From assembly GCA_937873155.1 (NCBI GenBank), contig CALMVZ010000011.1:124001-188000 (forward strand): a DNA stretch of 64,000 bases, written 5' to 3'. The notes under the pieces were generated by a model that was given only the letters and a program-made list of their open reading frames with translations, made no database searches and was not told where the DNA came from. Each line of letters begins with the position of its first letter. Position 1 is the first letter of the stretch. The translations under genes and the position numbers were made by a program. This document shows, in pieces, positions 29,053 through 37,939 of this stretch. The stretch comes from an uncultured Bacteroidota bacterium. GTDB lineage: Bacteria; Bacteroidota; Bacteroidia; B-17B0; Aurantibacillaceae.

Positions 29053-29802
29053 TTGCAAAATGTATTTCAGGAAGAGATCCAAAGCCTTCCTTTTATTTTC
29101 ATCAAGAGTATAATTGATCTTATTGGTCAGATAATCCAAAGGGTTGAAATTTTTTGGATGCTGAATATTTGATGCCTGAATAGCTTTATCCGTATCTTTT
29201 ATTCCTGACTTCAAAGCCTCGTTGAAGGAATCAATAAATTCTGGATCCACATCTGATGTTGTCACCCATGCTGCAAATACAAATGGAAGTCCGGTCATTT
29301 TTTTCCATTCTTCCGCCAGGTCAAATTCATATTTAAAAGTGCCATTCAAAGAAAACGTTCTGTCGCCGATAACAACAGCAGCGTTTGCCCCGGAGATACT
29401 TTGCTCATACCCTGGTTTTGCATCTTTGAATTCGAAATTCTGTTTCCAGTAAAATTTATTAAGGACTTTAGTAAGATTGATAGACGATTTGGATTGATAA
29501 TCCAGTGTCACAATTTTAATTTCATTCAAAGGTACATTGCTGTACAATTTTACGCTGTCCACTTTTCCATTAGTACCAATACAATAATCGGTGATGATCT
29601 TATACTGTTCCAGTTCAGGTAAAAGGGCGACAGGAACCAATCCTATATCAACCTGTTTGAATTTTAATTTTTGAGCGCAGATACTTGGAATATCTTCCTG
29701 AAGATCGATCATGTTCATCAATTCAGAATGCTTTAATCCGTACCTGAATGGTAAAGTATTAAAATAACTTACTATTGATATTTTTATTTTTTGCGAGTTC
29801 AA
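29047..29802 (-). CDS. mqnA: Chorismate dehydratase, futalosine menaquinone pathway
   Basis: 251 residues. The family dehydrates chorismate to 3-enolpyruvylbenzoate, the first committed step of the futalosine route to menaquinone. It has a periplasmic-binding-protein-like fold with the conserved start VSYFNTLPFRYGL (residues 12-24), the LVPVALLPEL stretch, and GLPFVFAAWV near residue 185. The start is TTG at 29802, because a stop lies a few codons upstream in frame and no ATG is available. Its 3' end overlaps the convergent GT2 gene by six bases. No other mqn gene is in the window. Confidence 0.9.
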   Translation of the reverse strand: MNSQKIKISIVSYFNTLPFRYGLKHSELMNMIDLQEDIPSICAQKLKFKQVDIGLVPVALLPELEQYKIITDYCIGTNGKVDSVKLYSNVPLNEIKIVTLDYQSKSSINLTKVLNKFYWKQNFEFKDAKPGYEQSISGANAAVVIGDRTFSLNGTFKYEFDLAEEWKKMTGLPFVFAAWVTTSDVDPEFIDSFNEALKSGIKDTDKAIQASNIQHPKNFNPLDYLTNKINYTLDENKRKALDLFLKYILQL

Positions 29803-29819
29803 AAGAGTGCTGAAGATCC

Positions 29820-30245
29820 TTAATCGGTGATATCAATTTTCTTGAAGAACATACCTTCTCCCTTCATGACGATCAGAACAGCTGTTTTTGCTTCCTTGAT
29901 CAGGTCCATTGGCATAAAAAACTGAACTTCGTCGTTCTCCATTAATTTCTTCTGAAAGATGATCTCACGACCGCCACGCTCCAGGTCCTGGAAAGTGATC
30001 CGTAATATTTCTCCGTACTTACTCTTCCCTACAGTCACAAATTCCTTTTCAACTAATTCGTTCCGTGTGCATTTTATACCTTCATCACTAGCCAATTCCG
30101 CTCGATTAACTTTCGGTACCGCTATCGAAGTATCACCTGTTATGACACTGGTTGTTTCTATTCCCTGGTTCTGCGAAAAGCACGGCACAGCCATTAGGAT
30201 CAATGCCATCATAAAAAGGTTCTTTAAACGTCGCGCTTTATGCAT
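29820..30245 (-). CDS. Hypothetical secreted protein
   Basis: 141 residues with a signal peptide (LFMMALILMAVPCFSQ, about residues 10-25). The mature part of about 115 residues holds predicted strands (EILRITFQDL; AVLIVMKGEGMFFKKIDI) and one cysteine. No T9SS tail and no family recognised. It is upstream of mqnA on the same strand with 17 bases between, so it is likely co-transcribed, but nothing links it to menaquinone synthesis. Confidence 0.7.
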   Translation of the reverse strand: MHKARRLKNLFMMALILMAVPCFSQNQGIETTSVITGDTSIAVPKVNRAELASDEGIKCTRNELVEKEFVTVGKSKYGEILRITFQDLERGGREIIFQKKLMENDEVQFFMPMDLIKEAKTAVLIVMKGEGMFFKKIDITD

Positions 30246-30374
30246 TTCAACTAAAGGTTTCCAAAATTAACATACTATGCGAAATATCCTCTATTTGTTT
30301 GTAAAATGTTATTTATTGGGACTTTTAGGGAATTAAAGGGGTTTCTTATGCGGTATTATTTGGCATTATTTCGT

Positions 30375-30382
30375 TAATTTTG
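30375..30382 (+). promoter_or_regulatory. -7 box for purM, very close to the start codon
   Basis: TAATTTTG fits TAnnTTTG. Only eight bases separate it from the ATG at 30391, so the leader must be only a few bases long. The TTTG at 30359-30362 is too close for a normal -33 element. Confidence 0.5.
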
Positions 30383-30390
30383 CCTCTCAA

Positions 30391-31593
30391 ATGTCAGATT
30401 CTAAATATAATCTCCGTGGCGTTTCTGCCTCTAAAGAGGATGTTCATAAAGCCATTTCCAAACTGGATAAAGGGCTTTTTCCGAAGGCTTTTTGTAAGGT
30501 AGTGCCTGATTTCATAAGTGGCAGCCCCGAACATTGTATTATTATGCATGCTGATGGTGCCGGTACAAAATCATCGTTAGCTTATGCTTATTGGAAAGAA
30601 ACAGGCGACATTTCTGTATGGAAAGGCATTGCGCAGGATGCGGTCATCATGAATGTGGACGATCTGATCTGTTCAGGTGCTGTAAATAATATTTTGTTGT
30701 CCTCTACAATCGGGAGAAATAAAAATCTGATCCCGGGAGAAGTTATCTCCGCAATCATCAATGGTACAGAAGAAGTTCTGGAAATGCTTCGCTCGAATGG
30801 AATTGACATTCACTCAACCGGTGGTGAAACTGCAGACGTTGGCGACCTTGTAAGAACCATTATTGTTGATAGCACTGTTGTTTGCAGATTAAAACGCAAT
30901 GAAGTTATTTCGAATGACGGAATCAAAGAAGGAAATGTAATTGTTGGTTTATCATCATACGGAAAAGCTACCTATGAAAATGAATATAATGGCGGCATGG
31001 GAAGCAATGGTTTAACAAGTGCACGCCATGATGTTTTTGGAAAGGATGTCGCAGAGAAATATCCTGAAACTTATGATAACGCTTTACCTAAAGAAGTGGT
31101 GTACACAGGAAATTTAAAACTGACCGATAAAGTTGAGGTTGAATATACGGACGAAAAACAAAAGTTACACAAAGAAAAAATTGATGCCGCGAAATTAGTC
31201 CTCTCACCTACCCGTACTTACGCACCAATTATAAAGAAAATTTTAGAAGAATTGCCGGAACAGATCAACGGCCTTGTTCATTGCAGTGGCGGAGCACAAA
31301 CTAAGGTGTTACATTTTTTAAATGACGGATTACATGTTGTAAAAGATGATTTGTTCGCTGTTCCGCCTTTATTTAAAACCATTCAAAAACAAAGTCACAC
31401 TGACTACCAGGAGATGTACAAAGTGTTCAACATGGGTCACCGCATGGAGGTTTATGTTCCTGAAGATCTGGCTGAGCAGATCACTTCTATTTCGAAGTCA
31501 TTTAACGTTGATGCCAAAATTATCGGCCGCGTTGAAAAAGGAAAAGGAAAGTCGGTTACCGTAAAGTCTGAGTTTGGGGAGTTTAAATATTAA
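30391..31593 (+). CDS. purM: Phosphoribosylformylglycinamidine cyclo-ligase (AIR synthetase)
   Basis: 400 residues, the longer form usual in Bacteroidota. It closes the imidazole ring in purine synthesis using ATP. Visible family motifs: HADGAGTKSSLAY near residue 54, DDLICSGA near residue 91, HSTGGETADVGDLV near residue 141, and GLSSYGKATYENEYNGGMGSN split over the phosphate-binding loop near residue 190. The C-terminal AIRS domain contains HCSGGAQTK. Standing alone downstream of a -7 box, it is probably monocistronic. An inverted repeat pair follows its stop. Confidence 0.95.
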   Translation: MSDSKYNLRGVSASKEDVHKAISKLDKGLFPKAFCKVVPDFISGSPEHCIIMHADGAGTKSSLAYAYWKETGDISVWKGIAQDAVIMNVDDLICSGAVNNILLSSTIGRNKNLIPGEVISAIINGTEEVLEMLRSNGIDIHSTGGETADVGDLVRTIIVDSTVVCRLKRNEVISNDGIKEGNVIVGLSSYGKATYENEYNGGMGSNGLTSARHDVFGKDVAEKYPETYDNALPKEVVYTGNLKLTDKVEVEYTDEKQKLHKEKIDAAKLVLSPTRTYAPIIKKILEELPEQINGLVHCSGGAQTKVLHFLNDGLHVVKDDLFAVPPLFKTIQKQSHTDYQEMYKVFNMGHRMEVYVPEDLAEQITSISKSFNVDAKIIGRVEKGKGKSVTVKSEFGEFKY

Positions 31594-31601
31594 TTCATGA
31601 A

Positions 31602-31689
31602 GGTGCCTTCGACAAGCTCAGGCACCGCATTTTCAAAAATCTTATTAGTAATCGAATGCCGGTCACTAGGCTTGTCGAAGTGCCGGTTA
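31602..31689. repeat. Inverted pair of TTCGACAAGC-type palindromic repeats
   Basis: GGTGCC (31602-31607) pairs with GGCACC (31621-31626) around TTCGACAAGCTCA. A second copy in opposite orientation (CCGGTCACTAGGCTTGTCGAAGTGCCGG, 31659-31686, given here in two halves: CCGGTCACTAGG and CTTGTCGAAGTGCCGG) completes a BIME-like unit. It lies between two convergent genes and abuts the stop codon of the minus-strand gene. Confidence 0.75.
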
Positions 31690-34296
31690 CTTCAGAAGCA
31701 CGCACTTCAACAGCTTATCCTCCGAAACAATCACGTATTTTTTCCCGTCTTTGAAAAGATCATACACAAGAGGGATTCCTGTTCCTTTTATTTTTTTAGT
31801 TATTGCTTTTGTGCTTGAAGGAATTAAATGGACTTCCCCGCCAACCGTACTCAAAACAAAATACGCACCATCCGTATCATAAAAATAACTTGCCGCCTTG
31901 TAAGTGTAATCCGTGTTTTCATAAGAGAATAATTCGTTAGCCGAAAAATCATAACATATTAGTTTGGACTTGTCCAATATCATAATGTCGGTTTTTTTAT
32001 CATCATCGATCTTTTCAAAACTGTATGTTGCTTCTTCAAATTCCTCTCCCAATTTAGCTGCTGTTTTTTTATCATCCAGGCTGATGCTCTCTAACAAACT
32101 GTTTTTATCATCCAGGTAAACTAATCGTGAGTTTTGGATATTACTTCCAGCATCCACAAAATAATTTCCGGATTGTTCAAGGACATTGTTACTGAAATCT
32201 ATTCTTCCGGCTCCTCTCCTGCTATACACATAGATCTTTCCTGCTGCATCGCAGGCCACTAAATAATCACTTGCTCCTACTTTTACATATTGTACCGGGA
32301 GGCTTGCCTCATTCTGCATTTTGATCGGGGTAAATTTTTCGTTCCTGGTTCCATTGCTGTTGTAATTGTAAATCGTTTTGTCAGCACATGCGATCAGTAA
32401 ACGGTATTCTTTTGTATTCTCATAATCGAATACTGCTAATGGGTTTGTTGCTCTCGCAGGTAATTTAACCGGGAATCCTTCTACATAATTTCCATTGCGG
32501 TCTATCAAGTGTAAATAGTTTGCTGTATTGAATGCTAATTGAAATTTTCCGTTCCTGAAAGCATCAATAGTATAAATATCAGAAGCAATAACTTCATTGA
32601 TCTGTTTCTTCCACAAATTACTTCCTGTCGCATTTACCAGGTACAAGTTATTTTTGGCATCCTGCACAACTAATTCGTTCTCGTTCGATTTATGATTGAT
32701 AAAAGTCCAGGTTTTACTGGTGATCATTGTATCTGCTTCAAAGGTCCAGAGTCCAGGCACCTCTTTGTTATTGGTTGCTTGCTGGTACTTTAAATTGGTC
32801 CTGAATTGCAGTACGTTCTTATAATTACTGAAAGTGATGCTCAGATCACTTAATTTCTCAAAGGCTTTATACTGCTCATCTTTTATAAAGCCAAAAGCAT
32901 TCTTAATAGCAGGAATATCTTTGTTGGGTACAGAATAATACTGATAATTAAATGCCGCGTTCAGGTTATCCTTTGCATAGGTCATGAATGTTTCATTCTG
33001 GCTGGCCATAGCATTGTTTACAACTGAATTTATGTAATACTCATTGGCCTCTTTGTTTTCTGTTACAATAAAGTAATTCCCAAACACAAAAGCATAAGCA
33101 GAAGAAACGTTGAACACTTTTCCACATAACACTTCAACTAAACCTTTACTTCTTATTCGTCCCGTTCTTGTATTCTGGAATATTGAAATGCTGTCAGATA
33201 TAAACTTCAAAACTTCATTTACCTCAGCAGTATCTTTTATTTCGCATACAAATGCTTTTGATAAAATGGCGTTATATTTTATTTGTACCTCTAATAGCTT
33301 TCCTCCAATATTCTCGGTTAATTGCCTTTCAACGTTGTACATGGCGCCGTCGTTGATGCTTTTCCAATACTCCGAAGTTTTCTCTTGCGATATGCTCAAT
33401 TTCTTTTTCCAAAAAGAATAATCACTGATCCCGACAGCTTTGTAACTTATCGTGTTAAAAGGCAGAATTCCCAAAAAGTCGCATGGTTGCGGTTGTTGGC
33501 TTGACAAGGTATTTAAAACAGAATTAGAATCAGGTGAATTAAATCCATTGAATGTTATTTCATCCGGATCAAACTCCACATCACAAATGGCTTGTCCGCT
33601 GAATATCATCTCCGAAGTTTTAATTTTTGTATTTGCAGCTGTTACCCGGTCGAAATTAAAATAAGCGTTACAAATATTTTCTTTGTCCATTAATTTTTTC
33701 AGGGAAGAGAATTCTGTATTTGTTTTTTGTTTCTTGCCTTTTTCGTTGAAGGAATGTTCTATAAGGTGTTTTGCATTGGTGATAGCCACTACTCCCCTTG
33801 AAGCTCTTAAGTAATAATTCGTACTCTCAATTTTAAATTCGAAGTCGCCGGGTGCACTTGAACTGCCCTTAAATGCTGAAGAAACAGTTTTCATGAACTC
33901 TTCCTCTTGCGCTTCATCATTCAAATTAAAAACGACCGTGATCGCTGAAGTATTTTGGTGATCATACACTGCCATGAACAAACTCCGTTTATTAAAAAAA
34001 TCCTTCAGTGCTTGGTTCTCTGCTATAACAGAGTCGAAAACTGTAAGATGATTATTGATCTGTCTGAATTCAGGGATCCCTGTCAATTCCTGCCAGATCA
34101 AATTCTGGTTTGAGATCTTATTGGCAAGTTCCTCGAAATTATTACTGCTGATCACGTAAAGTGCGCTATCCGGCAAAACATCGATCGCATTTAATGATGG
34201 TTTCTTAGTTTGCTTTAAATGAAAATAAGCCCATATTGCCGCACACATACCACCAACCACCAATAACCAGAACAATATGCTTTTAACTTTTCCCAA
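31687..34296 (-). CDS. Large membrane-anchored protein: DUF3352-like region plus beta-propeller-like C-terminus
   Basis: 869 residues from a TTG at 34296; a nearby ATG at 34301 is out of frame. One N-terminal anchor (ILFWLLVVGGMCAAIWAYF, about residues 7-25). Residues about 35-500 resemble DUF3352-like envelope proteins: LPDSALYVISSNNFEELANKI, then two similar halves. Residues about 515-869 contain repeated strand patterns (NNLYLVNATGSNLWKK; GNYVEGFPVKLP; KIYVYSRRG) as in PQQ- or WD-like propellers. It probably faces the periplasm. No catalytic motif was seen. The function is unknown, with a scaffold or protein-quality role as the loosest guess. The stop codon touches an intergenic repeat. 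Confidence 0.8.
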   Translation of the reverse strand: MGKVKSILFWLLVVGGMCAAIWAYFHLKQTKKPSLNAIDVLPDSALYVISSNNFEELANKISNQNLIWQELTGIPEFRQINNHLTVFDSVIAENQALKDFFNKRSLFMAVYDHQNTSAITVVFNLNDEAQEEEFMKTVSSAFKGSSSAPGDFEFKIESTNYYLRASRGVVAITNAKHLIEHSFNEKGKKQKTNTEFSSLKKLMDKENICNAYFNFDRVTAANTKIKTSEMIFSGQAICDVEFDPDEITFNGFNSPDSNSVLNTLSSQQPQPCDFLGILPFNTISYKAVGISDYSFWKKKLSISQEKTSEYWKSINDGAMYNVERQLTENIGGKLLEVQIKYNAILSKAFVCEIKDTAEVNEVLKFISDSISIFQNTRTGRIRSKGLVEVLCGKVFNVSSAYAFVFGNYFIVTENKEANEYYINSVVNNAMASQNETFMTYAKDNLNAAFNYQYYSVPNKDIPAIKNAFGFIKDEQYKAFEKLSDLSITFSNYKNVLQFRTNLKYQQATNNKEVPGLWTFEADTMITSKTWTFINHKSNENELVVQDAKNNLYLVNATGSNLWKKQINEVIASDIYTIDAFRNGKFQLAFNTANYLHLIDRNGNYVEGFPVKLPARATNPLAVFDYENTKEYRLLIACADKTIYNYNSNGTRNEKFTPIKMQNEASLPVQYVKVGASDYLVACDAAGKIYVYSRRGAGRIDFSNNVLEQSGNYFVDAGSNIQNSRLVYLDDKNSLLESISLDDKKTAAKLGEEFEEATYSFEKIDDDKKTDIMILDKSKLICYDFSANELFSYENTDYTYKAASYFYDTDGAYFVLSTVGGEVHLIPSSTKAITKKIKGTGIPLVYDLFKDGKKYVIVSEDKLLKCVLLK

Positions 34297-34412
34297 TCCA
34301 TTAAAATTAGCGGTTATAGAGGCACTGAATAGCAGAAAACCTGTGAATTATTAAACATTGACTGTGAACAAGCTTGCCTGTTTTTAGCAAAATACTATCT
34401 TAGTGGTTCGGG

Positions 34413-35633
34413 ATGGAAGCATTTGCGTTTGTACAGGAAAAAATTGATGCTGCGTTAAATGAAAAAGACGCGAGTATTGAATTTTATAAAGAGATGCTGG
34501 CTAAAATGGTCCATCTTAGCCCACCACAACGTCAAGTGTTGATCGCAAAAGCCGAGCAATTGAATGAACAGGTTCCTGTCGGGCTTGGGAATCTTGCCCT
34601 TATAAAAGGCATGCGCTGTATCTTTGAAGCCGATTTCTATCAGGCAATTCATGATCTGAATAGCGCTAAGGAATATTTCGACAATTCGGAAGCGTATGGT
34701 GGAAGAATGTCGGCCGAAAACCTCTTATCCGTTGCTTACCGTTCTATCGGGCAACTGGAAAAAGCGCAAGTACATATGCAGAACGCGATGAAAGCACTGG
34801 AAAAAGTGGAACGCGGGAATCCTTATTTCTACTTTCTTCCTGTTACATTTTACCAGGCCGGTGAATTAAGCGTCCACATTAAAAACTATGAAGCTGCCCG
34901 AGTTTATTATGAAAGTGGAATGCCATACACCAATGATAATCCTGAATTGGAAGGAAGATTGCTGAGCGGCATGGGAAATTTGCTCATGCTTGGTGAGAAT
35001 TGGGAAGATGCCTTAGATTATTTCACAAGAGCTTTGGTGATCATTAAACAATGTGATAATTATTTACTCGAGTCGAAATTATTTGCCGATGCCGGGAATT
35101 ACTTTTTAAAAAAGAAAGACTACAAGCAAGCGCTGGAGAATCAGAACAAAAGTCTGGATATACGTTTGGCGAAAAACATGGTGAACCCTGCCATCACTAA
35201 TTACATTCAACTGGCTGAAATACATTTGTTGTTAGATAATGTGGATGAAGCAATCCGTTTGGGAAATTTGGCTGTTGAAAATTCCCTGAAATTAAAGACA
35301 GTAATAAAATTATACGAAGCGCACCAGGTACTTTCCCGTGCTTACGAAAAAGCCGGTACCACTGAAAAAGCTTTTGAGCATTTTAAGCAATACCATAAAT
35401 ATAAAGAAGAAGTTCACAATTCGGAAACTGTAAAGAAGATCGAACAATTGCAAAACAACCATAAGGTGGATCTGATGGTTCAGGAAAAAGAAATTTTCCG
35501 TTTACGGAATGTTGAATTGAAAGAAGCCTTTGATGAAATTCACGATAGTTTCCGTTATGCAAGAAGGATACAAACTTCTCTATTACCACCGGAAATTTAT
35601 ATTGAGAAAACGCTGAAGAGGTTGAAAGGATAA
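34413..35633 (+). CDS. TPR protein ending at the linker of a missing SpoIIE-type phosphatase domain
   Basis: 406 residues. Six or seven TPR-like helix pairs (about residues 40-350; for example ENWEDALDYFTRALVI, KKDYKQALENQNKSLDI) and a coiled-coil linker (about 350-385). The end reads DSFRYARRIQTSLLPPE, which in many Bacteroidota proteins opens the SpoIIE/PP2C phosphatase domain (YAKRIQxAxLPPE). Here the protein stops 13 residues later, so the whole phosphatase domain is absent. A restriction-modification gene begins its 3' end at the very next base. I infer a truncated signalling protein. It might still bind partners through the TPRs. Confidence 0.75.
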   Translation: MEAFAFVQEKIDAALNEKDASIEFYKEMLAKMVHLSPPQRQVLIAKAEQLNEQVPVGLGNLALIKGMRCIFEADFYQAIHDLNSAKEYFDNSEAYGGRMSAENLLSVAYRSIGQLEKAQVHMQNAMKALEKVERGNPYFYFLPVTFYQAGELSVHIKNYEAARVYYESGMPYTNDNPELEGRLLSGMGNLLMLGENWEDALDYFTRALVIIKQCDNYLLESKLFADAGNYFLKKKDYKQALENQNKSLDIRLAKNMVNPAITNYIQLAEIHLLLDNVDEAIRLGNLAVENSLKLKTVIKLYEAHQVLSRAYEKAGTTEKAFEHFKQYHKYKEEVHNSETVKKIEQLQNNHKVDLMVQEKEIFRLRNVELKEAFDEIHDSFRYARRIQTSLLPPEIYIEKTLKRLKG

Positions 35634-37391
35634 TTATGACCGTTCGATCTTTCCGTTGACCTTAAGTTTTATTATTTCAATTCCTTCCAGGCCATCATTA
35701 TCTACAACTTTAACTGCAATTTCATGTAAGCCGGGTTTAAATTTCCACGATTGATTGCCAACTTTGTCAAGTAAAATTTCTGCCTTAAATTGATTCTCTT
35801 TGTGGTCAAAATCCCAGGAATAAAATTCAATCCCGGCTTGTGATTTTCCAACTGCTATAAACTCAATTTCTGTTGTACCTTTCTTATCCTTTCCTTTATC
35901 AATTACATTAACGGTAATTGTAGGTTTTTTAGCTATTGGTATAATTTCTTCAACGGTTACAAGTTTAATTATTATACCTTCCTTATTTTTTAACCGGGCG
36001 ATTTCTTCAATTGCTCCTTTGCCAAAAGAAAAAGCTATAATATATCCGATTGGCTCTTTTTGTTTTATATTCTTTTCGAAGAGTTTTTTATCACTCCGCT
36101 GAACTGCAGATAAAAAATTATCAATTACGTTTCTGCCGATTTGATCACTTCTTTTAACCTGGATGGGGGTTCCGTTCTTCATCCTACCATCCAATCCAAA
36201 ATCATTTCTTTGTTTCGGATTTGAGATCCCGCCATACTGTTGAACAATCCAGGCTTCAAATTCAAAGGCGTTTTTATACCGGAGAGTATCATAATCATAT
36301 TTGTATAACTGGAGGATGAAAGGGTTGCTAAACAGATCCTGTTGCTTCTGCATTCTAAGTTCAGTGACTTTAATTGCCTGGACTGATTGATCGATGCCGA
36401 TCCATTTTCGGTTTATTTTATCAGCAACTGCAACTGTGGTTCCGCCGCCGACAAACGGATCCAATACAACATCACCTTCATTACTTGCGGCTTCAATAAT
36501 TCTGTGAAGAAGTAACTCCGGTTTTTGGGTCGGGTATCCGATTAGTTCCGTATTGGCACCTCTTATTTGATCAATATCGTTCCATAGATCCCCAACTACC
36601 GCACCTTTTTGCTCATCCAAAAATCTTTTTAACATTATTCTGCCCGCCTTTTCCTTTGGGAAAAATAATTTATTCTCTGCATCCAATTTTTGCATTGTCT
36701 CTAAAGAATACCTCCAGCCTTTTGCCGGAAAGGAATATCCTTTATATTCATACATCAGATTTGGACGAGGATTTGGGCTAGCCATATTGTCAAGATTAAA
36801 ACGCCTCGCTTTTTTTGGAACCACTTGCATTTCATTCTCCTCTTTTGTCATTTTTCGGATCGTACCATCTTCAAACTCCAGGTATTGATACCATTCCTTT
36901 AGTGTTTTAGGATTGTGTTCGGTGTATTGTGGGTTAAAAGTATAGGTAGCGGTTTTACTATAGAAAAAAACATCATCACAAACATTAGGAAATTGCTTTT
37001 TAGCATCGTTATGTGTATCCGCTCTTTTCCATGTTATTTTATTCCTGAAATTTGACGCTCCAAATATTTTATCAAGGATCTCAACTCTTATATAGCTATC
37101 GGCATGCCAATCACAATGCAAAAAAATAGAACCTGTTGGCTTCAATATTCTATGCATCTCCTCAACTCTTTCTTTAAGCCAGGCAATATAATGATCTATT
37201 CCACCCGACCACCGGTCTTGAAAACTTCTGACCTCACCTTCATCGCCCCAAATAACTTCATAATTCCGATTGCTGAAAAACGGCGGATCAAGGTAAATAA
37301 GGTTAACAGAATTCGGTTCGAGTCCTTTAAGGATCTCAAGATTATCACCGAGTATTAACTTGTTTATTTCCTCCACTAAACTTCCGCCCAC
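35634..37391 (-). CDS. Single-chain restriction-modification protein: beta-class DNA methyltransferase, Mrr-like nuclease, PKD-like tail
   Basis: 585 residues from a GTG at 37391. The methyltransferase has motif IV DPPF (35-38) ahead of motif I DPFVGGGTT (311-319), the order of beta-class N4-cytosine/N6-adenine enzymes. A PD-(D/E)xK, Mrr-like domain follows: FEAWIVQQYGG (E379), FGLDG (D401), QVKRS (Q411, K413). The final ~85 residues read like a PKD/Ig sandwich (FYSWDFDHKENQF; PGLHEIAVKVVDNDG), rare in a cytosolic enzyme. One protein could both modify and cut. The recognition site is unknown. It is divergent from an HTH regulator across a shared region with an inverted repeat, which is typical of a controlled RM cassette. 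Lateral transfer is likely. Confidence 0.82.
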   Translation of the reverse strand: MGGSLVEEINKLILGDNLEILKGLEPNSVNLIYLDPPFFSNRNYEVIWGDEGEVRSFQDRWSGGIDHYIAWLKERVEEMHRILKPTGSIFLHCDWHADSYIRVEILDKIFGASNFRNKITWKRADTHNDAKKQFPNVCDDVFFYSKTATYTFNPQYTEHNPKTLKEWYQYLEFEDGTIRKMTKEENEMQVVPKKARRFNLDNMASPNPRPNLMYEYKGYSFPAKGWRYSLETMQKLDAENKLFFPKEKAGRIMLKRFLDEQKGAVVGDLWNDIDQIRGANTELIGYPTQKPELLLHRIIEAASNEGDVVLDPFVGGGTTVAVADKINRKWIGIDQSVQAIKVTELRMQKQQDLFSNPFILQLYKYDYDTLRYKNAFEFEAWIVQQYGGISNPKQRNDFGLDGRMKNGTPIQVKRSDQIGRNVIDNFLSAVQRSDKKLFEKNIKQKEPIGYIIAFSFGKGAIEEIARLKNKEGIIIKLVTVEEIIPIAKKPTITVNVIDKGKDKKGTTEIEFIAVGKSQAGIEFYSWDFDHKENQFKAEILLDKVGNQSWKFKPGLHEIAVKVVDNDGLEGIEIIKLKVNGKIERS

Positions 37392-37427
37392 ACCTTTAAT
37401 GAGTGAATTACGGCATTAAAACACTAA

Positions 37428-37469
37428 AATAATCATATAATGACGAATATATAGCTTTTAATGATTATT
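37428..37469. promoter_or_regulatory. Inverted repeat operator candidate between the RM gene and its HTH regulator
   Basis: AATAATCAT (37428-37436) is exactly matched in inverse by ATGATTATT (37461-37469), with 24 bases between, in the 109-base divergent region. A dimeric XRE-type controller could bind here and set both promoters. Confidence 0.5.
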
Positions 37470-37500
37470 AGTTTTGGGCCAAGAGGCGGAAATTTGACTT

Positions 37501-37866
37501 GTGAACAAAAAGATCGGGGATAGAATAAGGAAATTCAGACAGTTAGCTGGCTTTAACCAGGAATCGGTGGCTGATGAAATTGGAATGAGTGGTGGTAATT
37601 TTGGTAAGATCGAACGTGGAGAAATTGATATAAATACAGAGCATCTTCAAAAACTGGCTAAGTTGTTCAAAGTAGCGGTGAGCGATTTTTTCGACGACCG
37701 ACCTATATTGGCCACAAATGAGAAAGATCCTAATTACGGTTATGCAAGTCAAACCGATATGAACGCTTTAACTGAAATGGTAAAGAACCTTGCCATTGAA
37801 ATTGAGAAGATCAATGAAAAACTCTCCGATAAAAAAGCGTTGAGGAAGACTAAACCTAAGAAGTAG
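37501..37866 (+). CDS. XRE-family HTH regulator, probable controller of the RM system
   Basis: 121 residues from a GTG at 37501. A lambda-repressor-type HTH covers residues 5-62 (IGDRIRKFRQLAGFNQESVADEIGMS; the recognition helix follows in GGNFGKIERG, then LAKLFKVAVSDFF). A coiled-coil tail (about 88-112) probably mediates dimers, and the end is very basic. It is divergent from the RM gene across an inverted-repeat region, so a role as C-protein or repressor of that gene is the simplest reading. It could also be a general regulator carried by the same island. Confidence 0.85.
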   Translation: MNKKIGDRIRKFRQLAGFNQESVADEIGMSGGNFGKIERGEIDINTEHLQKLAKLFKVAVSDFFDDRPILATNEKDPNYGYASQTDMNALTEMVKNLAIEIEKINEKLSDKKALRKTKPKK

Positions 37867-37939
37867 TATCGTACTGCAATAGAATTTCATTTTAAAGACA
37901 TCTCTCGATCTACGCGCCTTTGGCGACCCCTGAAAAAAA

